DNA from: Parus major
Lineage: Eukaryota > Chordata > Aves > Passeriformes > Paridae
Direction: 5' to 3'
Assembly (NCBI RefSeq): GCF_001522545.3
Contig: NC_031779.1
Coordinates: forward strand, 3,024,763 to 3,088,762
DNA length: 64,000 bases
Shown: in pieces, positions 36,780 through 51,060 of the stretch
Position numbering within the stretch: the stretch's first letter is position 1
How the letters are laid out: each line of letters starts with the position of its first letter
Notes under the pieces: model-generated
What the model was told of the DNA's origin: nothing
The model's input: the letters and a program-made list of their open reading frames with translations, nothing else
Databases searched by the model: none
Translations under genes and position numbers: made by a program

Positions 36780-38816
36780 GTCCAGCCATGCAGAGCTGGA
36801 CTAAATATCCCTTTGACCCCACTGTCCTGGATCTCCTGGTCCAAGCTAGATGTTCAGGGAAGAAGGCAAGAGGGAAAGTATTAGTCCCAAATACCCTTCT
36901 ACAGACTGCAGCTCAGAGACCTCCTGGGTTTGAGGTATTTAGTGGTGCCTAGAGAGTATGAATGTCTTTTCCACAAACTCATTCATGGAAGTCTTTGGCA
37001 TATGTAGTCCTACAGCAATAACCCCATAGTTTATCTACCTGTTGCAACAACCCTCATATTCTTTTCCCTGCTGTGGACCTCCTGTGTGAGGTTCACATGA
37101 CCAGAGAAGATAGTGGTAATTGCTGCCTCATCTGCCAATGACCTATCCCAAAATACAGGACAAAACACAGCAGATCTCTGGAACTCTGCTTTACCTGGCT
37201 CAAAAACCCAGGAGTTAAAACAAACAGGCTTTTCTAGTACATATCTGGATGAAGAGGTTTGTAATGTGCATTTTTGCCATGAGGGGACCACTGGTTATAG
37301 CCTAACAGACAGACAACAAGGTCAAACCACCAGGTCATTAAATGGTAGGTTTTGCAATGCAGCTAATCTGAAGCAAATACTAAACACACACTTAAAAGTA
37401 GGCCTGGAGCTCCTTTCTGATCCTCCCTACTGATCCAAGGGTAACTGCTAATGCAACAGTGGTCTTACACCACCATCCTCCCTCAGGGACATAGCTAAAA
37501 TCCCCCTTGCATCCCCATTCAGCATTTCTGGAAGGAAGGTGCACACTGAGTATTTGCAGCAGCAACTTAGAAAGCAGTGCAAGTTGGAAAGGGCTTAGAA
37601 ATACTCAAAACTAAAGACATCTGGAGAAAAATGTCTACTACATGTTTGCCAAACACAAACAAGGTTTCCTGGGAAATGTTTTGAGTTTTCATTGCAAACC
37701 ACAGTTGCTTAAGGCAAAATTGTAAATACAAGATTTTAGAATGTTTCCCCTTCCCATTTTTGACAGAAATATGACTGCACAGAAATCTTAATAGAAAGAT
37801 TGTTTTTTTAAGTGTACTAAGTCTCTGGTAAAACTAAATCAACTCAACCAACCCTTCTTAAAAACCTTTAACAAATGGAAATACCAAGAGGTGAGATAAA
37901 TAAAAATGAAACTTTTGCCATTTAGAAGACTTGGTGAGTTAAAAAGAAGATAGAAAATGAATTATGGAAGAGAGAAAGAAATTGGAAGATTTTTTTAAAG
38001 GTAGAATCCTATAGGAAATCCAGCGTCATTCACAGGGTTTCAAAGGGACAGGTGTGTGACTGAGCACTTTGGCCTTCATTTATGTGAACAAGGAAAGTAG
38101 CTGTTGCTCCTTCTCCTGGTGCAATTCCAAATTGCTCAAGATCACTGAAAAGTTTATTGGTTGGGTCTTACCCAGGCAGAGCAGAGCAAACTGACAGTGA
38201 GGGTATTTATTCTTCAGAGCTTTGGACAAAGCCAAAGTGCTTTAGTCTGCCTGAGAGCCAGGGAATACATGTTTTGTAGATCATGACTTCGGAAGAGTTT
38301 TCTCCAAAAAAGACAAACATGGATTACTCCCATGGAATACTCAGTATTTCACAACCACAGCTACTTCCTTAACTCATTTCTGCAACAAAACAGAGCAATG
38401 CACTTCAGACAATACCATGGATTGGTGTTTGCCTGGACTAAGTCCATTAACTGCAGTTTAAGCACTAGAAAATGCTCCTACTTGTGCCCATTTTCTATCT
38501 AAATATTTTAAAGAATTCTTGGGATAAGGGTCTGTATCTTCTGGAATACATCATGAAAAGAAAGTATTTTTCTGACAGCTTTGGCAATATTTCTCCACAC
38601 CACCAGTTGTGACAGGAACTTTTGGTTGTCTCACAGACTTCTTCACAACTTATTCATGTGCAGCTATTCTTAAGTCAATGCATCCTCCATGATTACACAG
38701 GAGACTGGCAAATACCCTGTATGAAGTGATCAGTTGCAGTAACTGTGCTCTTAGTGTAACATCACAGCTCTTCCCTCAGCCACTCTGCAAAAGAAGATCT
38801 GCTATTTAGAACTGTA

Positions 38817-38839
38817 ATTTTTATTTTTATTTTTATTTT
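38817..38839 (+). repeat. (ATTTTT)n microsatellite
   Basis: About four units of ATTTTT occur in tandem. It is a short simple repeat. Confidence 0.85.
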
Positions 38840-39034
38840 GAGCTTACGTGGTAAGAGATTAAGCCTGAATTGTCCTCAGGCTAAATGAACACAAAGTCTG
38901 TTGGAGTACAGGAAACCTTGTGCAGCTGTTTACCTCTGGGTGAACTGGAATGATACCTACCTAACCAATGGAATCTAGCTGGAGCAAGGTAAAATCTCTC
39001 ATTTTATCCAACTTTAAGTTATAAATATTCAGAG

Positions 39035-39195
39035 TATAGACTCATAGAGACAAGGGATAGTTTGGGTTGTAAGAAACCTTACAGGTCACCTAGATCCAAC
39101 ATCCTGCCATGGGCAGGGACATTTTCCAATAGACTAGGTTGCTCTGAGCTCCATCCAAGCTGGCCTGGAATTCATCAGGGATGGGGCATATACAG
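39035..39195 (-). mobile_element. CR1 LINE, 3'-end fragment
   Basis: The plus strand carries the antisense of the avian CR1 3' terminus. It has degenerate TCATAGA units (39038-39048), a TTTGGGTTGTAAGAAACCTTACAGG block, and CCTGCCATGGGCAGGGACAT (39102-39121). These are followed by AGACTAGGTTGCTCTGAGC and CCATCCAAGCTGGCCTGGAATTC, then GGGATGGGGCAT. The element therefore reads on the minus strand with its 3' end near 39035, and only about 160 bp of 3' UTR remain. Divergence from the consensus as I recall it marks an old copy. CR1 copies are normally 5'-truncated, as here. Confidence 0.88.
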
Positions 39196-42100
39196 TTTTT
39201 TAATTTAAACCATGAACATGAAAAGCTTTATTGTCTTGGATCCAAAAATCTACTACCTTGATCCACATGCAAAAATTTCAATTATGACCCTATTCTGTAG
39301 AAAATAGTAACATATTTATATTTTGCACAACAAAAGGCAGGGAGAGATTAAACAGAATTAGCAGGAGAAAAATACTGAAGTAATTGAAAGAGAGAAATTA
39401 ATCTCATTGTATCAAATACTTGTGATAATATAAAATCTGAATGCAAAAAGAAAACACCCCGCCACATGTGGCTCAAACTGAGCTGCATCTGCGATGTAGT
39501 GAATGAACACCGTGTTAAATCCAGCAAGACTCATGCTGCTCTTTCATTCCACACCATTTCTTCAGGGAACAGCAGTGACAATATTCCTCATCTTTATGCT
39601 TATTCACAGCTCTTTACATGCACCTGCCTGCTCTCACAGGACTGCCACAAATCTGCACATTTTTCCAGATGGAAGAGCACATAGAAGTTTCTGAGCTGGG
39701 CAGAGCATCATCCCTCACTGCTGGGCCAGAGCTGCTCTCTTGGACACGTTGATGCTGCAGGCCATGGTGGTTTCCCAGCTCATCTCTGTGCTGCCAGAAC
39801 AGTCCTACCACCACTCACAGGAGAGAGCTGAAAGCCAGCCTTGGGATGAGCCTGTAGAATTGGACACTTTTGGCATCCAATACACACCCTCCCCAAATCT
39901 GGGAGAGAATTGAACTGGACCAGGAAGCTTTGGCTGTACCCACACTTTACCCATACTGCAACTTTCCTTCTCAGTGGTGTCTGCTGCCTCTGATTCCTTA
40001 GAAGCTGCTCCCAAAAGCTGCCCCATTCAGTGGTGCTTCTGCTGGCTGCTCCCTTTGTCTCCTACCATTGAACATTTACATGTGGTTCTCCTGAGGTGAG
40101 CCTCCCCTCTTTCCATGTCTGGCTCAGACACCTCTGTGCTCTCCTGCAGGCCCATGGAACAGACTGCAGTATAAACACAGCTGCATCTGCAATCTCCAAG
40201 GGATTTAATGCACAGACATTTTCAGCTTCTCTAGCACTGTGCAAGAAGTGAACTCAGCAAACTTTTTAAAATAGCATTCCATGTTTTGATATCTTACTTG
40301 AGTTCATCATTACATCAGCATGGAAGTACTTGCTTGACTGACAGCTGGACTGAAATTCATGCAACTCCATTTTTAGGGTGCAGGAGTGTTAAGAAAACCA
40401 TGAACACTAATACACTTTATAGAATCTGAATGCATGAACCAACATACTTTTATGACTCATCTGTGACACTATTTAAGCATTCTAAGGAGTGAGAAGTTGA
40501 ACAATGCACAGATGGTCTCCTTCACATTGAAAAGAAATTTGTATTTTTGTGCTTCATGACAGCAGTTTGAATTCAGTGAAGCATTGTAAGAGAGAAACTG
40601 GAACTGCTGATATTTGCAAGCAGTGAAATGGCTCAGTATCGAGTGCTGCAGGCATAAACTCCAGCTGACAAAACAGTTCCTCTCAAGTTTTATTGGGAGG
40701 TCAATACAGGATGGATTGTGATGATAATGCTTTCCAGGTCCAGGCCTCTGTGGAAAGGTCAAGCCACAAGCACAAATATCCTACAGACCCCAGCACTGCC
40801 AGAGTCACTGCAATTTAGCAGAAATTGTAATTTCAATTGTTGCATCTACAAGTGGGAGTAGAGGTCACAGGTAAAACACCTTCTCCTGGATTCTTGCTGA
40901 GCATGCTGTATTTATTCTTTCATAAGTCAGGATTAAAACAAGCACAGCATGAAGCCAGGTGGATGTGGTTTGGATTTTTGGTGTTTTGTTTGTTTGTTTG
41001 CTTGATTATTTGGCTTTTTAATAAAATGCACCTCAGAAATATTTGCTACAAGTATTATTCAAGCCTTTATCTACCTAAAGGATTGAGGAGAATGTTTGTT
41101 TCCCGTAAGTGGAAGAAGATCTCATGATAACCAAAAGAAAGAAAGAAAATTTTCTAACTCACAGAAAAAATCTTGTTCCAATCCCTAGGTACATTTATTT
41201 TCCTAAGTGTCACTCTTTCTTAACTCTTCCAGTCAGAAACTTAAATACTAGGCATTTATTCTAATGAATGTTATATATATTTTACATGTAATTACCACAT
41301 GGAAATAAAGATATGTTGTCCCAATGGATTCTACTGATTCTAATTCTGAAGAAAAAGCAATGTGAGACCTGGGAAACTTGAACCTTTGATTCTGAATTCT
41401 TTGATTCTGATGGTTTCTGGAATGTTGTACAATTTTTTTCTAATATATCCCTCCCTTTTAGTCAATCCTGAAATGCATAAATGCATTATAATCTACACCA
41501 CTTGCACAGCAAGGCAGGCAGTTTATCTATTACACTCACCCAAATCATCATTTCTGCTGTAAAAGGAGTTGCTCAGACTGGGAATCTGGGAGAGAAAGAT
41601 TAAATATCTGCTCTTAAAGCATAAAGATCTTGAGCCCATACTTTTCATGATTGAAAATTAAATTCTAATTTTTGCTTGCTTTCACAATCATTTCTATCTT
41701 GTTCCTGAAAAATTTTCTGACAGATTTTGACCAAGCTGAAATGGTTCTACTCAGGTGCAGCTGTAATACTTTGCAATGAGAAAGCTTTCATTAAAATATT
41801 CCCAGCCAGCTCTCCTTTCAATACAATTTTTTAATTTAACAATCAAGATTTTTCCAGTAGCTCTAGAAACAAAGACACTGAAAACCCCAACCTCAATCAT
41901 TCTTGTGTTACTACTTGTTTATTCTACCCGCAGCCAGAGTTTTGTAGCTGTGTCCAGAGAGTGGCTCTGGAACTTGAAGAGCCTGAGGGATGTGCACTTA
42001 ACAAGGAAAATTTAGGATATTTACTAGCCAGATTTCAGCACACCTCAGGCACTGGACACAGAAGGAAGTTCTAGCAACTCTCTTACAAGTTTTAAGCATA

Positions 42101-42465
42101 CAATAAATAGAAAGGTTTGAGCCAGGATAAAGATATCACCTTTGTAGTCCTTGGCATAGGGAGAAGCACAAGAAACAAATCTTCTGGAAATCCTTATAAC
42201 TGTGGGAAAGTCAAATGACACTGGAACTAAAGAAAGTATGATTTCTTTTCCACCTGAATAGACTTACAAAGACAGAGAGCATTGGCAGCTGCTATTCTCA
42301 GCCACTGGGAGCCAAAGCTGATAAGCAAAAGCAGAGAAGATGGAAATCCCCTCCAAACTTCACAATTAGCACAATTAGCACTGGACTTCCAAGGAGAACC
42401 AATGCACAACTTTCAAACAGAAATGGCTACAGGGAATTTCTGTTGAAATTTATGGTAAAGAATTG

Positions 42466-42517
42466 CTTAATGTGATTGTAACACATTGAAGTCACATGAT
42501 TTAAAAATCACATTAAG
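42466..42517. repeat. Perfect 12-bp hairpin, 28-nt loop
   Basis: CTTAATGTGATT (42466-42477) pairs exactly with AATCACATTAAG (42506-42517). It is a short inverted repeat in AT-rich DNA with no recognised function. Confidence 0.85.
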
Positions 42518-45500
42518 TGTGATATGAGTGAGAGTTCCTTACAGAAGTGATGATTTAGAGGAAGCATAAACTAGACTAGAGGATTACCTACCTCACAGTA
42601 GACAGAAGTAGCTGACTCCTATATATACACCAGAAAAACATCATCTTTAGCTACACTCTAGCTACAGGCACATCCAGCATAGATATTCTAAAATCTGTAT
42701 GTTACCACACTTGGACAAATCATTCCTGGTGGTCTCTAGCCATTGCTTTTTCTAACAACTCTGTCTCTACTTACCTCCAACCCATCAGCCTTGTACTTGC
42801 CCTAAAAAACTATCTAGGGCCAAATCTGGATGATTGGTCAGTATCAGAAACAGACCTTCCCCATGGGAAAATCTCTTTCATCAAATCTTAATGCTTGCTT
42901 CCAACCCTGGAACTTCAGCCACAAAGTGCAGACGATAAAGTGAATCTCCATCATCATTAAGTGTACAATTTTGAAAGTTCAAGAGTGCTCATAATTCCAT
43001 TTGTGTTTCCATTTAGGATGAGACCACAGTTCCACAAATTACACTGCCTACCAAATACAGCTTTTGTAAAGTGACACTAAATCTCGTTTCCTGATACTAT
43101 CTCAGTGATCTCACGTAAGTAGAAGCACGCAGACAGAGAAAAACAGGGGAGGAACTTTTCAAACTTCTCTTGATGATTCCATTATGTGGCTCCTTCTACA
43201 AAAAATATTATAAGTTTGAGAAACAGACAACTTGCATCCTGGATGTCTATTAGCAAAGTCATTAAAATCCCATTATTACATAAGATTACAATGTAAAAAC
43301 AACTTTAGTGCAATGCAGTGGAGACCCACTCATCTTTCAGAATGAAATTATAACAAGCTTCCTCTGAAGATGAAATCACAAAGAAAATTGGACAGTTTTA
43401 ATACAGTTTCTACAGCTTTTCAGAAGAACATAAGGAATAAAAGGCTGTAATTTAAATGAATGCTGTATTATAGGCAATAAAGCCCAGCAACATGTAAACC
43501 GTGTACTTTTGCATCCGGTTGTTTTTGGCCCGCTCAATTGTTGCCATTTCAGTGTGTGTTGTGCAGTGGATGATGGCACCTGAGCACAGCAGATCTCATT
43601 TGTGTGAGGTGAACATGAGCTATCTGAGCCACAACAGTGTGTCCACACAGACAGGAGAGCAGCACAGAAATGCTGCAAAGCCCAGGGAGCAGAGCTGGTG
43701 CTGGGCACTGCAAAGCACCCATGTGAAAGAATGGTCTACAAGACAACATTTACAACTGCTCATGAGTCACCTAAAGCTTTAGACCCCAGTTCAACATAAC
43801 TTCTAAACAGAAGTTCTGTTCTCAGCATGCATTCAAATGTCAGTACTTTTCCAGAAGTGAGTGGACATTTGTGCCAGGTCTTAACACAGATGGAATAAAT
43901 GCTGTATTTACGTATTTCTTCAGTCCCAATAGGCAAATAATGTCTGGATGATTTAACCAGTGAAAGATTGTTATTGATGTAATATATTTCTTAGCTCTTT
44001 TAAAATAAGCCAATCAATAGTCCTTCCAATTTCCTCTCTGTCCTGCTGGATTGCAGTAGAAAGATTTTTTTCCCCCCAATATTCATCCTAGTTTTCCATT
44101 AGCTCAGCATTCACCCTCTGACTAATCTTTGAAATAATCTACTTTCCTCTTCAGTGCTAGGATCCTCTGAAATGATTATATGATAAAACACACTCTGTAT
44201 CTGTTGTTTATGTATTTTTTTCAAAGATAAACCCATGCTAAAGCCACTGCTGAAGGAAGGGTTAGATGGACAGAGCTCAAAACAACCTCATTTTTATACC
44301 TCTTCCTGGTCTCAGACCAGCTTTCAATTAATGCATCAGGACCCAAAATAGAGCAGAATTGGGACAGCTGTTACTTGAAATGCTATAAAGAGGCGGAGGT
44401 GCTAACACAGAGCAATGCCTGTAAAAGCTACATTCACTTCACTGATACAAAGAGAGATTTGTGTGAAGTGATAAATGCCTAGATAACAATCTTCCATCCA
44501 ACCATAAAATGTAGCTTATGCCCAGATGCAGCACCATCAAAAAAGATAAAGAACATCAGCAAAGGTCTGAAAGGACAGCATCGTGAATGTTGCTAAGAAA
44601 ATGCTTTGGGCATTTTCAGATAAAACATCTGCAGCAGGTGTATAAACAGAAAACAAAATTGAAGCTTGAATCATTGCTCCAGAACTAAGGTTTGCTCTTC
44701 CAAACTCTTTCTGGGAGAAGTTTCTATATGAATACAATATTTATGCTAAGACATAACCCAAGAAGGACTGCAAAAATAAATAATGCCCCCCCCCAAGCTG
44801 ACAAGGTTACTCAAGCACAGTCCTTGTCACAAATCCTGCAAGTCATCACATTCAGTGCTCTCTTCTAGGCGTCCACATAGCATCAGACATCAGCTCTGAG
44901 CTTTCTGAGTAGTCACTGATTCATTAAAAAAAGAAAAAATGTTGAATGTAAAGTTTAAAATTGCAAATCATGTCCCAGCTGAATATTGTACTGAGAAGGT
45001 CAGCTGGAATGCTCAAACCCAGCCCCAAATCATCATGAACAAATGCCAAAAATCACAAATGTGTCCCATTCAGCAGCCAACAGTTTCAGCTGGCACTGCA
45101 CATCTTGGTCACAATACAAAAATCTGTGGTATGGGAAGTGCTGACAGTGCAGAACAGCCAAAATAAAAACATCTATCAGTATCACACGTCCAACAATCTG
45201 CAGAGTAAGTGCATTCAAAAATCCATTCAAAACCCCATGCTCCACCTCAGATCCCAATCACTAGAACCCAGGCTGGAAGATTAGGAAAAATATTACTACA
45301 GAAATGCCTCCAGATGATTTGGAGCTATGAGGAGCATCGTGGATGTGTCATAATTTCCAATAAAGCACTCTGTACTCAGGAACTGCCTAGATTAGACTGG
45401 GCTATACAGCTGCTGTATCTTTGTGTTCTGCTCAGGTTTAAGGTCCCAGTCCTGCAGGATTTACTCACATGTTTTTCCTTATCTCTGCTCAGTCCAGGCA

Positions 45501-47768
45501 AGTTCAATGGACCTATTTGCATCTGAACACGGGAACACAAAGGAATCTTTACAGGACCAAGAAAAGACATGTTAATGTACTGTTATTGCTAGCCCATGTT
45601 TTTTTGTTTAAACTGATCCTGGCCCAAAGACAGAGAAAAGTGGAAGAAGTTTGAAGAATGTTTTCAGGGTCACACATCTGTCACTGATCAGTGCATAACA
45701 AAAAGTCATGCTGGGAATCCATGGAGATTGAGACTCATATGGTTTGGCAGCACCATCATAAATTGACGTTACCCCATTAAACTAATTGACTTTGAAGAAG
45801 GAAAAATAATTAGGAGACAAAGAATTCTCACAGTAGAAAAACACATAGCATTAACAAGAATTGCTATTTATTGCTCATATTCCTGCCTGTCTATTTTTGA
45901 TACACAAGTCCTGTATTGAACACTAGCTGGAACTGCTACATAAAAACTTAAGAATGAAAAGCCACTTTCTTTAACTTCTATCAGATTATTCAGTATAGAA
46001 GTAGAGAATGTGACAGCAACACAGTTCAGACAAAGAAGATGACAGCAATACAGATGAGAAATGAACAGGAAATTGCAGGATATGATGAGGAGCAAAAGAG
46101 CGACAAAGTAATTTACCAGTTAAGGAGACCTAGGTTGTGGCAGCTGTCCCTGGATGGTTCAGAGATTGAAAACCTGGGCTCAGGACCAAGCCTGCATATG
46201 AGACAGAAATGCAGTGTCTCTCCCTGCCTGCTGACAAAGCAGCTACAGAAAGCAGCAGATAAGCATCTTTACAGTCTGAAGGGGTTCTGGTCATGTTGTC
46301 CTGTTCTCAGAATCTTGGAGAAAACCTGCTGACCCTACTGAGCTACTTTGGTGCCACTGAGCCCTCTCTCCTCAGGTGATGGCGGTCAGGAAGAGTTTCA
46401 GTAAAGTCGATGGAAACTGTCAGTATGGCAGAGTGGTGAGTTCAGAGCAGACCAAATAGATGGTCAGGAATGGAAACTTGGGAGGGAAGTATCACAGAAG
46501 CCTGGTCCAAGTCAAAGAGAAACTGCAGCCTTCACTTCAGGCACCACATGCTCCTCAGTTCTTGCCTGGGAACACGTGCGCAGGCAGCCAGAGAAGCTGA
46601 GAACAAGCATCACATCCCTAACCTGCAGGCAGAGAGCTTTCCCAGCTAAAGCAGAGCTGGCAGTGTCCCATTCCCTCACTGCCAGCACAGCCCTAGGGCT
46701 CCACACCACAGCTGAGTTCATGCACTGAACATGGCCCAGGAAACTCCTCTCCCCCATACAAGACTCCCTGCTCTTGGACTAGCAGGTCTCAAAAAACTAA
46801 ACCCTATTCTTAACCCACAGAAGGCACAGTTTAAATGTTTTGAAGCCTCCAATTTTGAAATGAGAAAGGGAAGGAAAGAGGAACAAGGAGGAAAGAGTTT
46901 TAGGAGTCATGTGGTCTGGAGAATCTTATGAGGACACACTCAGCTAATGTGGCCACAGATTACCCATCCAGAAATGCTGCTAGTGCTGGTTTACCTGATG
47001 GTTATGGCAAAAGGAGATTTTGATGGAACAAAATTCTTCCCTGTGGAAGAGATTACATTGACCATGTATGCACAGGGAGGCAAACAGCAGCATTTTTCTT
47101 GACTTTGTTAGAAGTGAGATCATCAGCCACATTGCAATTCAGATAAAGTTGGGGATCAGGTGGGAAGGAGAACATGCACACATAAATAATTTCCACTCAA
47201 ACACAAGACTTAACCATGTCCATTTTTCTACCCAGTATAGAGTTTATGGAGTAAAATAAGAAAGACCAGATTAGATGAAACTGATACACTAATAAAGTAT
47301 GTAATAATTACTAGAATTAACAAAAGCTCTTTCCTAGCTGGGCAGGCAAAAATGAAATTTGAGATTTTCTTTGTGTAACTGAATGAAACTTTTAAGTCTC
47401 ACTCCAGGCATGCAAGCCCCATCACTTTCTGCTTACATTATGTCTACAGCAAAAAGCAACCCAGAAAATTATTTTTGCAATATAAAAGCTCCCTAATGGA
47501 AAGTGCTGCTAGTCTGAGCTACTGTGGGAACAACAGGCAGATTTAGAAGTACTGGACATGGAAAAAATGACAGTTAAAGGAATGGCCTCAATGAAGTGAT
47601 AGATTCTTCCCTGTCCTGCCCAGTGACTCAAGAACAGCAGAAATTGCATTTCCCAAGAGTCAGGGATCCAGCTGCTTGTTACTCTGAAGTTTTTGAGAAG
47701 CAGTATCTCCTGGGATGATTTTACTTTTGAATGATTAGAACTGCTCTGTTACTCTTCCTCTCTTCCAG

Positions 47769-48101
47769 GAGCAGCTGTGTGCCAGTTAATTGCAGCTGCT
47801 CCCCAAGGCTTGTTGAACTAAAAGAAGCTACAGGCAGTGTCTGTGTCTTGCTCCCAAAGACAGATTTGAGCACAGTTCCACTGAACTTCCAGCCAGGACC
47901 TGCATGGTGTGAGCCAAGATCAGGAATGCAATCGGGGAAAGTGTTCTTGCAGCAGATGTGGCAGCATTCAGGACCCTGTGGAGAACAAGAGTCTCACTGC
48001 AGACAAGCAGCTGGGAAGTTCCCCAGCAAAACCACAGCCTCCAGGCAGCCACGGTGCCTCAGGCTTCCAGTGTTGGCAGAAAAAGAGAGAGTTGTTGCAG
48101 G
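47769..48101 (+). other. Weak candidate exon (strong acceptor, open 111 codons)
   Basis: TTACTCTTCCTCTCTTCCAG ends at 47768, an excellent polypyrimidine tract plus AG. A frame stays open for 333 bases to a possible donor, G|GTAAAT, at 48102; without splicing it ends at the TAA inside that donor. The translation (beginning SSCVPVNCSCSP) matches nothing I know and has no domain-like pattern. It is more likely a chance frame or a non-coding exon than a protein-coding one. Confidence 0.2.
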
Positions 48102-50728
48102 GTAAATCCATGAGGCCTCATTTTCAGCTCACCTGTTCTCCTTTCATTTAAGTAAAGTTCTGGGTTTAAAACAGGGGCAGGAAGAACAAAATCTGCCTGA
48201 GAACAGCTGTTTCCACTAGATGAGCCAATAGGAACCATTCCAGACACTTCTGACCCACCTGGGACCTTCAGTGCTTTTTGGTCTCCAATAGTTTATTTTC
48301 CAAATGTGTTAGGAAAACTTCCTAGGACCTGTTATCTGAGCTAAAACCTTCCAGCACCCCCTGAGGCTCAGTTAAACTGGATACAGAAGTGGACATGGAT
48401 TTTTAGATTGCTCATAAGCTCTTTAGATCTTTAGTACTGTTGTTCCTAGTGGGTGATTTTATAACATGATACAGGACATCATGAGGAATTGCTCAAAACC
48501 ATACAAGATATTATTACCATGTGTCAAAGCTGGAAAACTCCTTTTACTGTGCTGTTTTCTAAATGTGAAATTCTTCACTGTTGCTCTATTTTCAGAAGAG
48601 CAGACTTTTTGAGGGCTCTTGGAAAATCTCAGTATTTGACAGGAAACAGATTTGTCTATGTTTTTTTTTTTCCACCAAGAAAGTAAAGCACACAAATTTC
48701 CTTCTCAAAGTAACTCTTCTCTCATTTCAGAAAAATGTCAAGATTCTTATTAAAAAACCCCACAAGGGTATACATACAAAGAGCAACTCAAAGTACAAGT
48801 CACCACCATAAATCAGACACCAAGAAATCACAGCTTTAAAAGTGAATAAATTTATCTTGGTAGAAGTGACCTTCATTGCCAAGGTGAACTGTTTTTCTAT
48901 TAGTCTTTGGAAGTATCTAATAAGCAGTATGTACTCTTTTAAAATCCTCTTACACTATTAAAATACATTTCATAAGGCCAATGAGGCAAAAACCATAAAA
49001 TATCATTAGAGTATTTCCAGAAGCTCTGCAGATAGAAAATTTGCAAGACTTGCATATCCAGACATAATACAATCAGCAGCAGCAGCAAAGTTAGAGCACT
49101 GTACTCAGATCTGCAGCTGCTTCCCACTCCATAAGGAAATGGAAGGCAAACACAGTTATCACTTCCTTCCTTCTGTTTACTGAAAAAAAAAAAAAAAGTA
49201 AACTCCAATGGCTTCTGGATTATAAGAGTCCAAGGAAGTTAAAATCCACACCAAATAAAACCCCATCCATTTTCTAGACACAGAAATGGTTCAGAAATCA
49301 AAATGCCATCCATTTCAAGGCTGGTGCAGTGTTTAGACACTCTGGTTAAATACCTGCTTTTCTGTTAGGGTTTTCCTTGTGTGTCTCTGAAAGAAGGTTA
49401 CTCAGACAGACTCACTTGGCAGTGAAATTAGTCCTTAAAGACAGTATAAATGAAATAGAAATGAAACATGGAGCAGTGGAAAGAAATGCTGTCCAAGTGC
49501 CAATTGGGTTTGCAGTGCTCAGGTTGCAGCGGCTGTTTGGGAGTCTCCACAGGGCAGCTCCAGCCCTGCCCATAGCTGAGCATGTGGATGAAGGGCTGTG
49601 CCAAGCTCTGGCATCAGCAGCTCTGCTCTGTTCCAGCTGCTCTGATGTCTTTGCTGCACTTCCCTGTGCTGCACAACGTGGTACCTACACTCACCACTTA
49701 GGGCTGGTCTACAGGAGAAATGTGAATTTCAGGCCATCTCTGAATCTCTCATGTAATTTCCATGCTTTGCTTGGACTAGCAGCTACTGCTTTGAGCATAT
49801 AACTTACTTCAGTTTGTAAGGATTGCTCTTTTTTTTCCTTCCAAAGTTAGGTTTGCCCATGTGAACCTTCCTCCCCCTGAAAAGCAGTTGTGAAATATCA
49901 GTGTGTAAAGGGAATACATCACTGCACAAGAGCTGTGGTAGCCCTTTTTTCTTTGAACTGTGCCTCTGAAACCTGTTCAGCTCAATGCACATATCTGCAG
50001 AGAGCAAACACACACTATATGCCCCCCTGGAGATTTAGCTTTTCTTTACTCTTTATTGTTAACTTAATGAGACTAAAAGCTTACTCTTTTGCTCTGTGTA
50101 AAAGGAAACCATGTGAACCTCATTTTGCCCTGAAACTATATAAAATTCTACATTCAGCCTCTTTAGCCTAACAAACATATTAATGAAGCTCAGTTTCAGC
50201 ATCTGTGTTTGATTCTCTCACTTTGTTACAGCTGACATATTTTTTCTAAACCATCCTTTTCTGCCTATTCATAAATTAAAAGAATAGGGTTCCCATGGGA
50301 GCTGTGCATGGTAAAAGATGACAGTTTGCTGACTTATTACTACTCCAGCAGATGAGGTTGCTTGTTTGTATTTACCTCAGTGCATTTAGATACCAAATCC
50401 AAGAGGAAAAGAAAGACTCTGGGGATGTACACAAGCACTGCCTGACTGGCTGCACTGCCACAGAAACAAGGACTTTGAAAATGGACTGTGAGCCTTTTTC
50501 TCACACAGCAGCTTTGGCATTTTAGCTATCTTGTTTATATACAGGCAACTGTCCTGAGTTGTGTATGCACAGGATTAAATCATGAAAAGCTTATTCCTGC
50601 ATAGGAAACCATTCTGATAAAAGGCAATCTGATTCTAATTTGACTAATTATGAAATGCACAACTATCAATTTGCCATACAAATGTATTTGTGAAAATATA
50701 AACCAACATTTTTTTTTTTTACCTACAG

Positions 50729-51060
50729 ACTTTGTTCCTGGTATGAAAACCTATGCCTGCAGACAATCTAAAAGTGTTCTGAGAGGAATGATCTATTCCA
50801 AATTATCCCTTACCACTATCAGGCTTAGAACTTCTGCTTCTCAAATTGCACCTGTCATCCTCATGACCACTTTTCTTCTTACATGTGAGGATACACAGTT
50901 TCAGAAGCTTGCACTCCCTCAGGGATTGGCATATGGAGTTACACAAATAGATGGATCTGGAAACAGTTCTGTTCCTGTGGCTGTGGGAAATCTCACACGT
51001 ACTGCTCCCTTTGGAATTGTACAAGTTACAGCACAGGGATCACACATAACTGTTTTATAA
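50729..51060 (+). other. Weak candidate terminal exon (strong acceptor, open to stop)
   Basis: A run of at least ten T followed by ACCTACAG ends at 50728. It is followed by a frame open for about 110 codons to TAA at 51058-51060. The C-terminal part reads GLAYGVTQIDGSGNSSVPVA and continues with GNLTRTAPFG. It is fairly hydrophobic with two Asn-X-Ser/Thr motifs. I do not recognise the family. No clear AATAAA follows closely, and no partner exon is seen. It could be a terminal exon, a lncRNA exon or a chance frame. Confidence 0.22.

Larger units (their letters stand above)
23527..39034. other. Gene-poor intergenic or intronic DNA
   Basis: About 15.5 kb contain no exon I can assign. Open frames, including those at 32707-33000 and 33025-33351 (minus) and 35614-36104 (plus), show no domain or family I recognise. 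They lack splice-site support or codon bias. Noteworthy non-coding pieces are listed separately: the stretch at 26.4-26.8 kb, the CG-richer patch at 29.93-30.22 kb, and small repeats and hairpins. If the donor at 23519 is real, this interval is intron. Confidence 0.5.
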
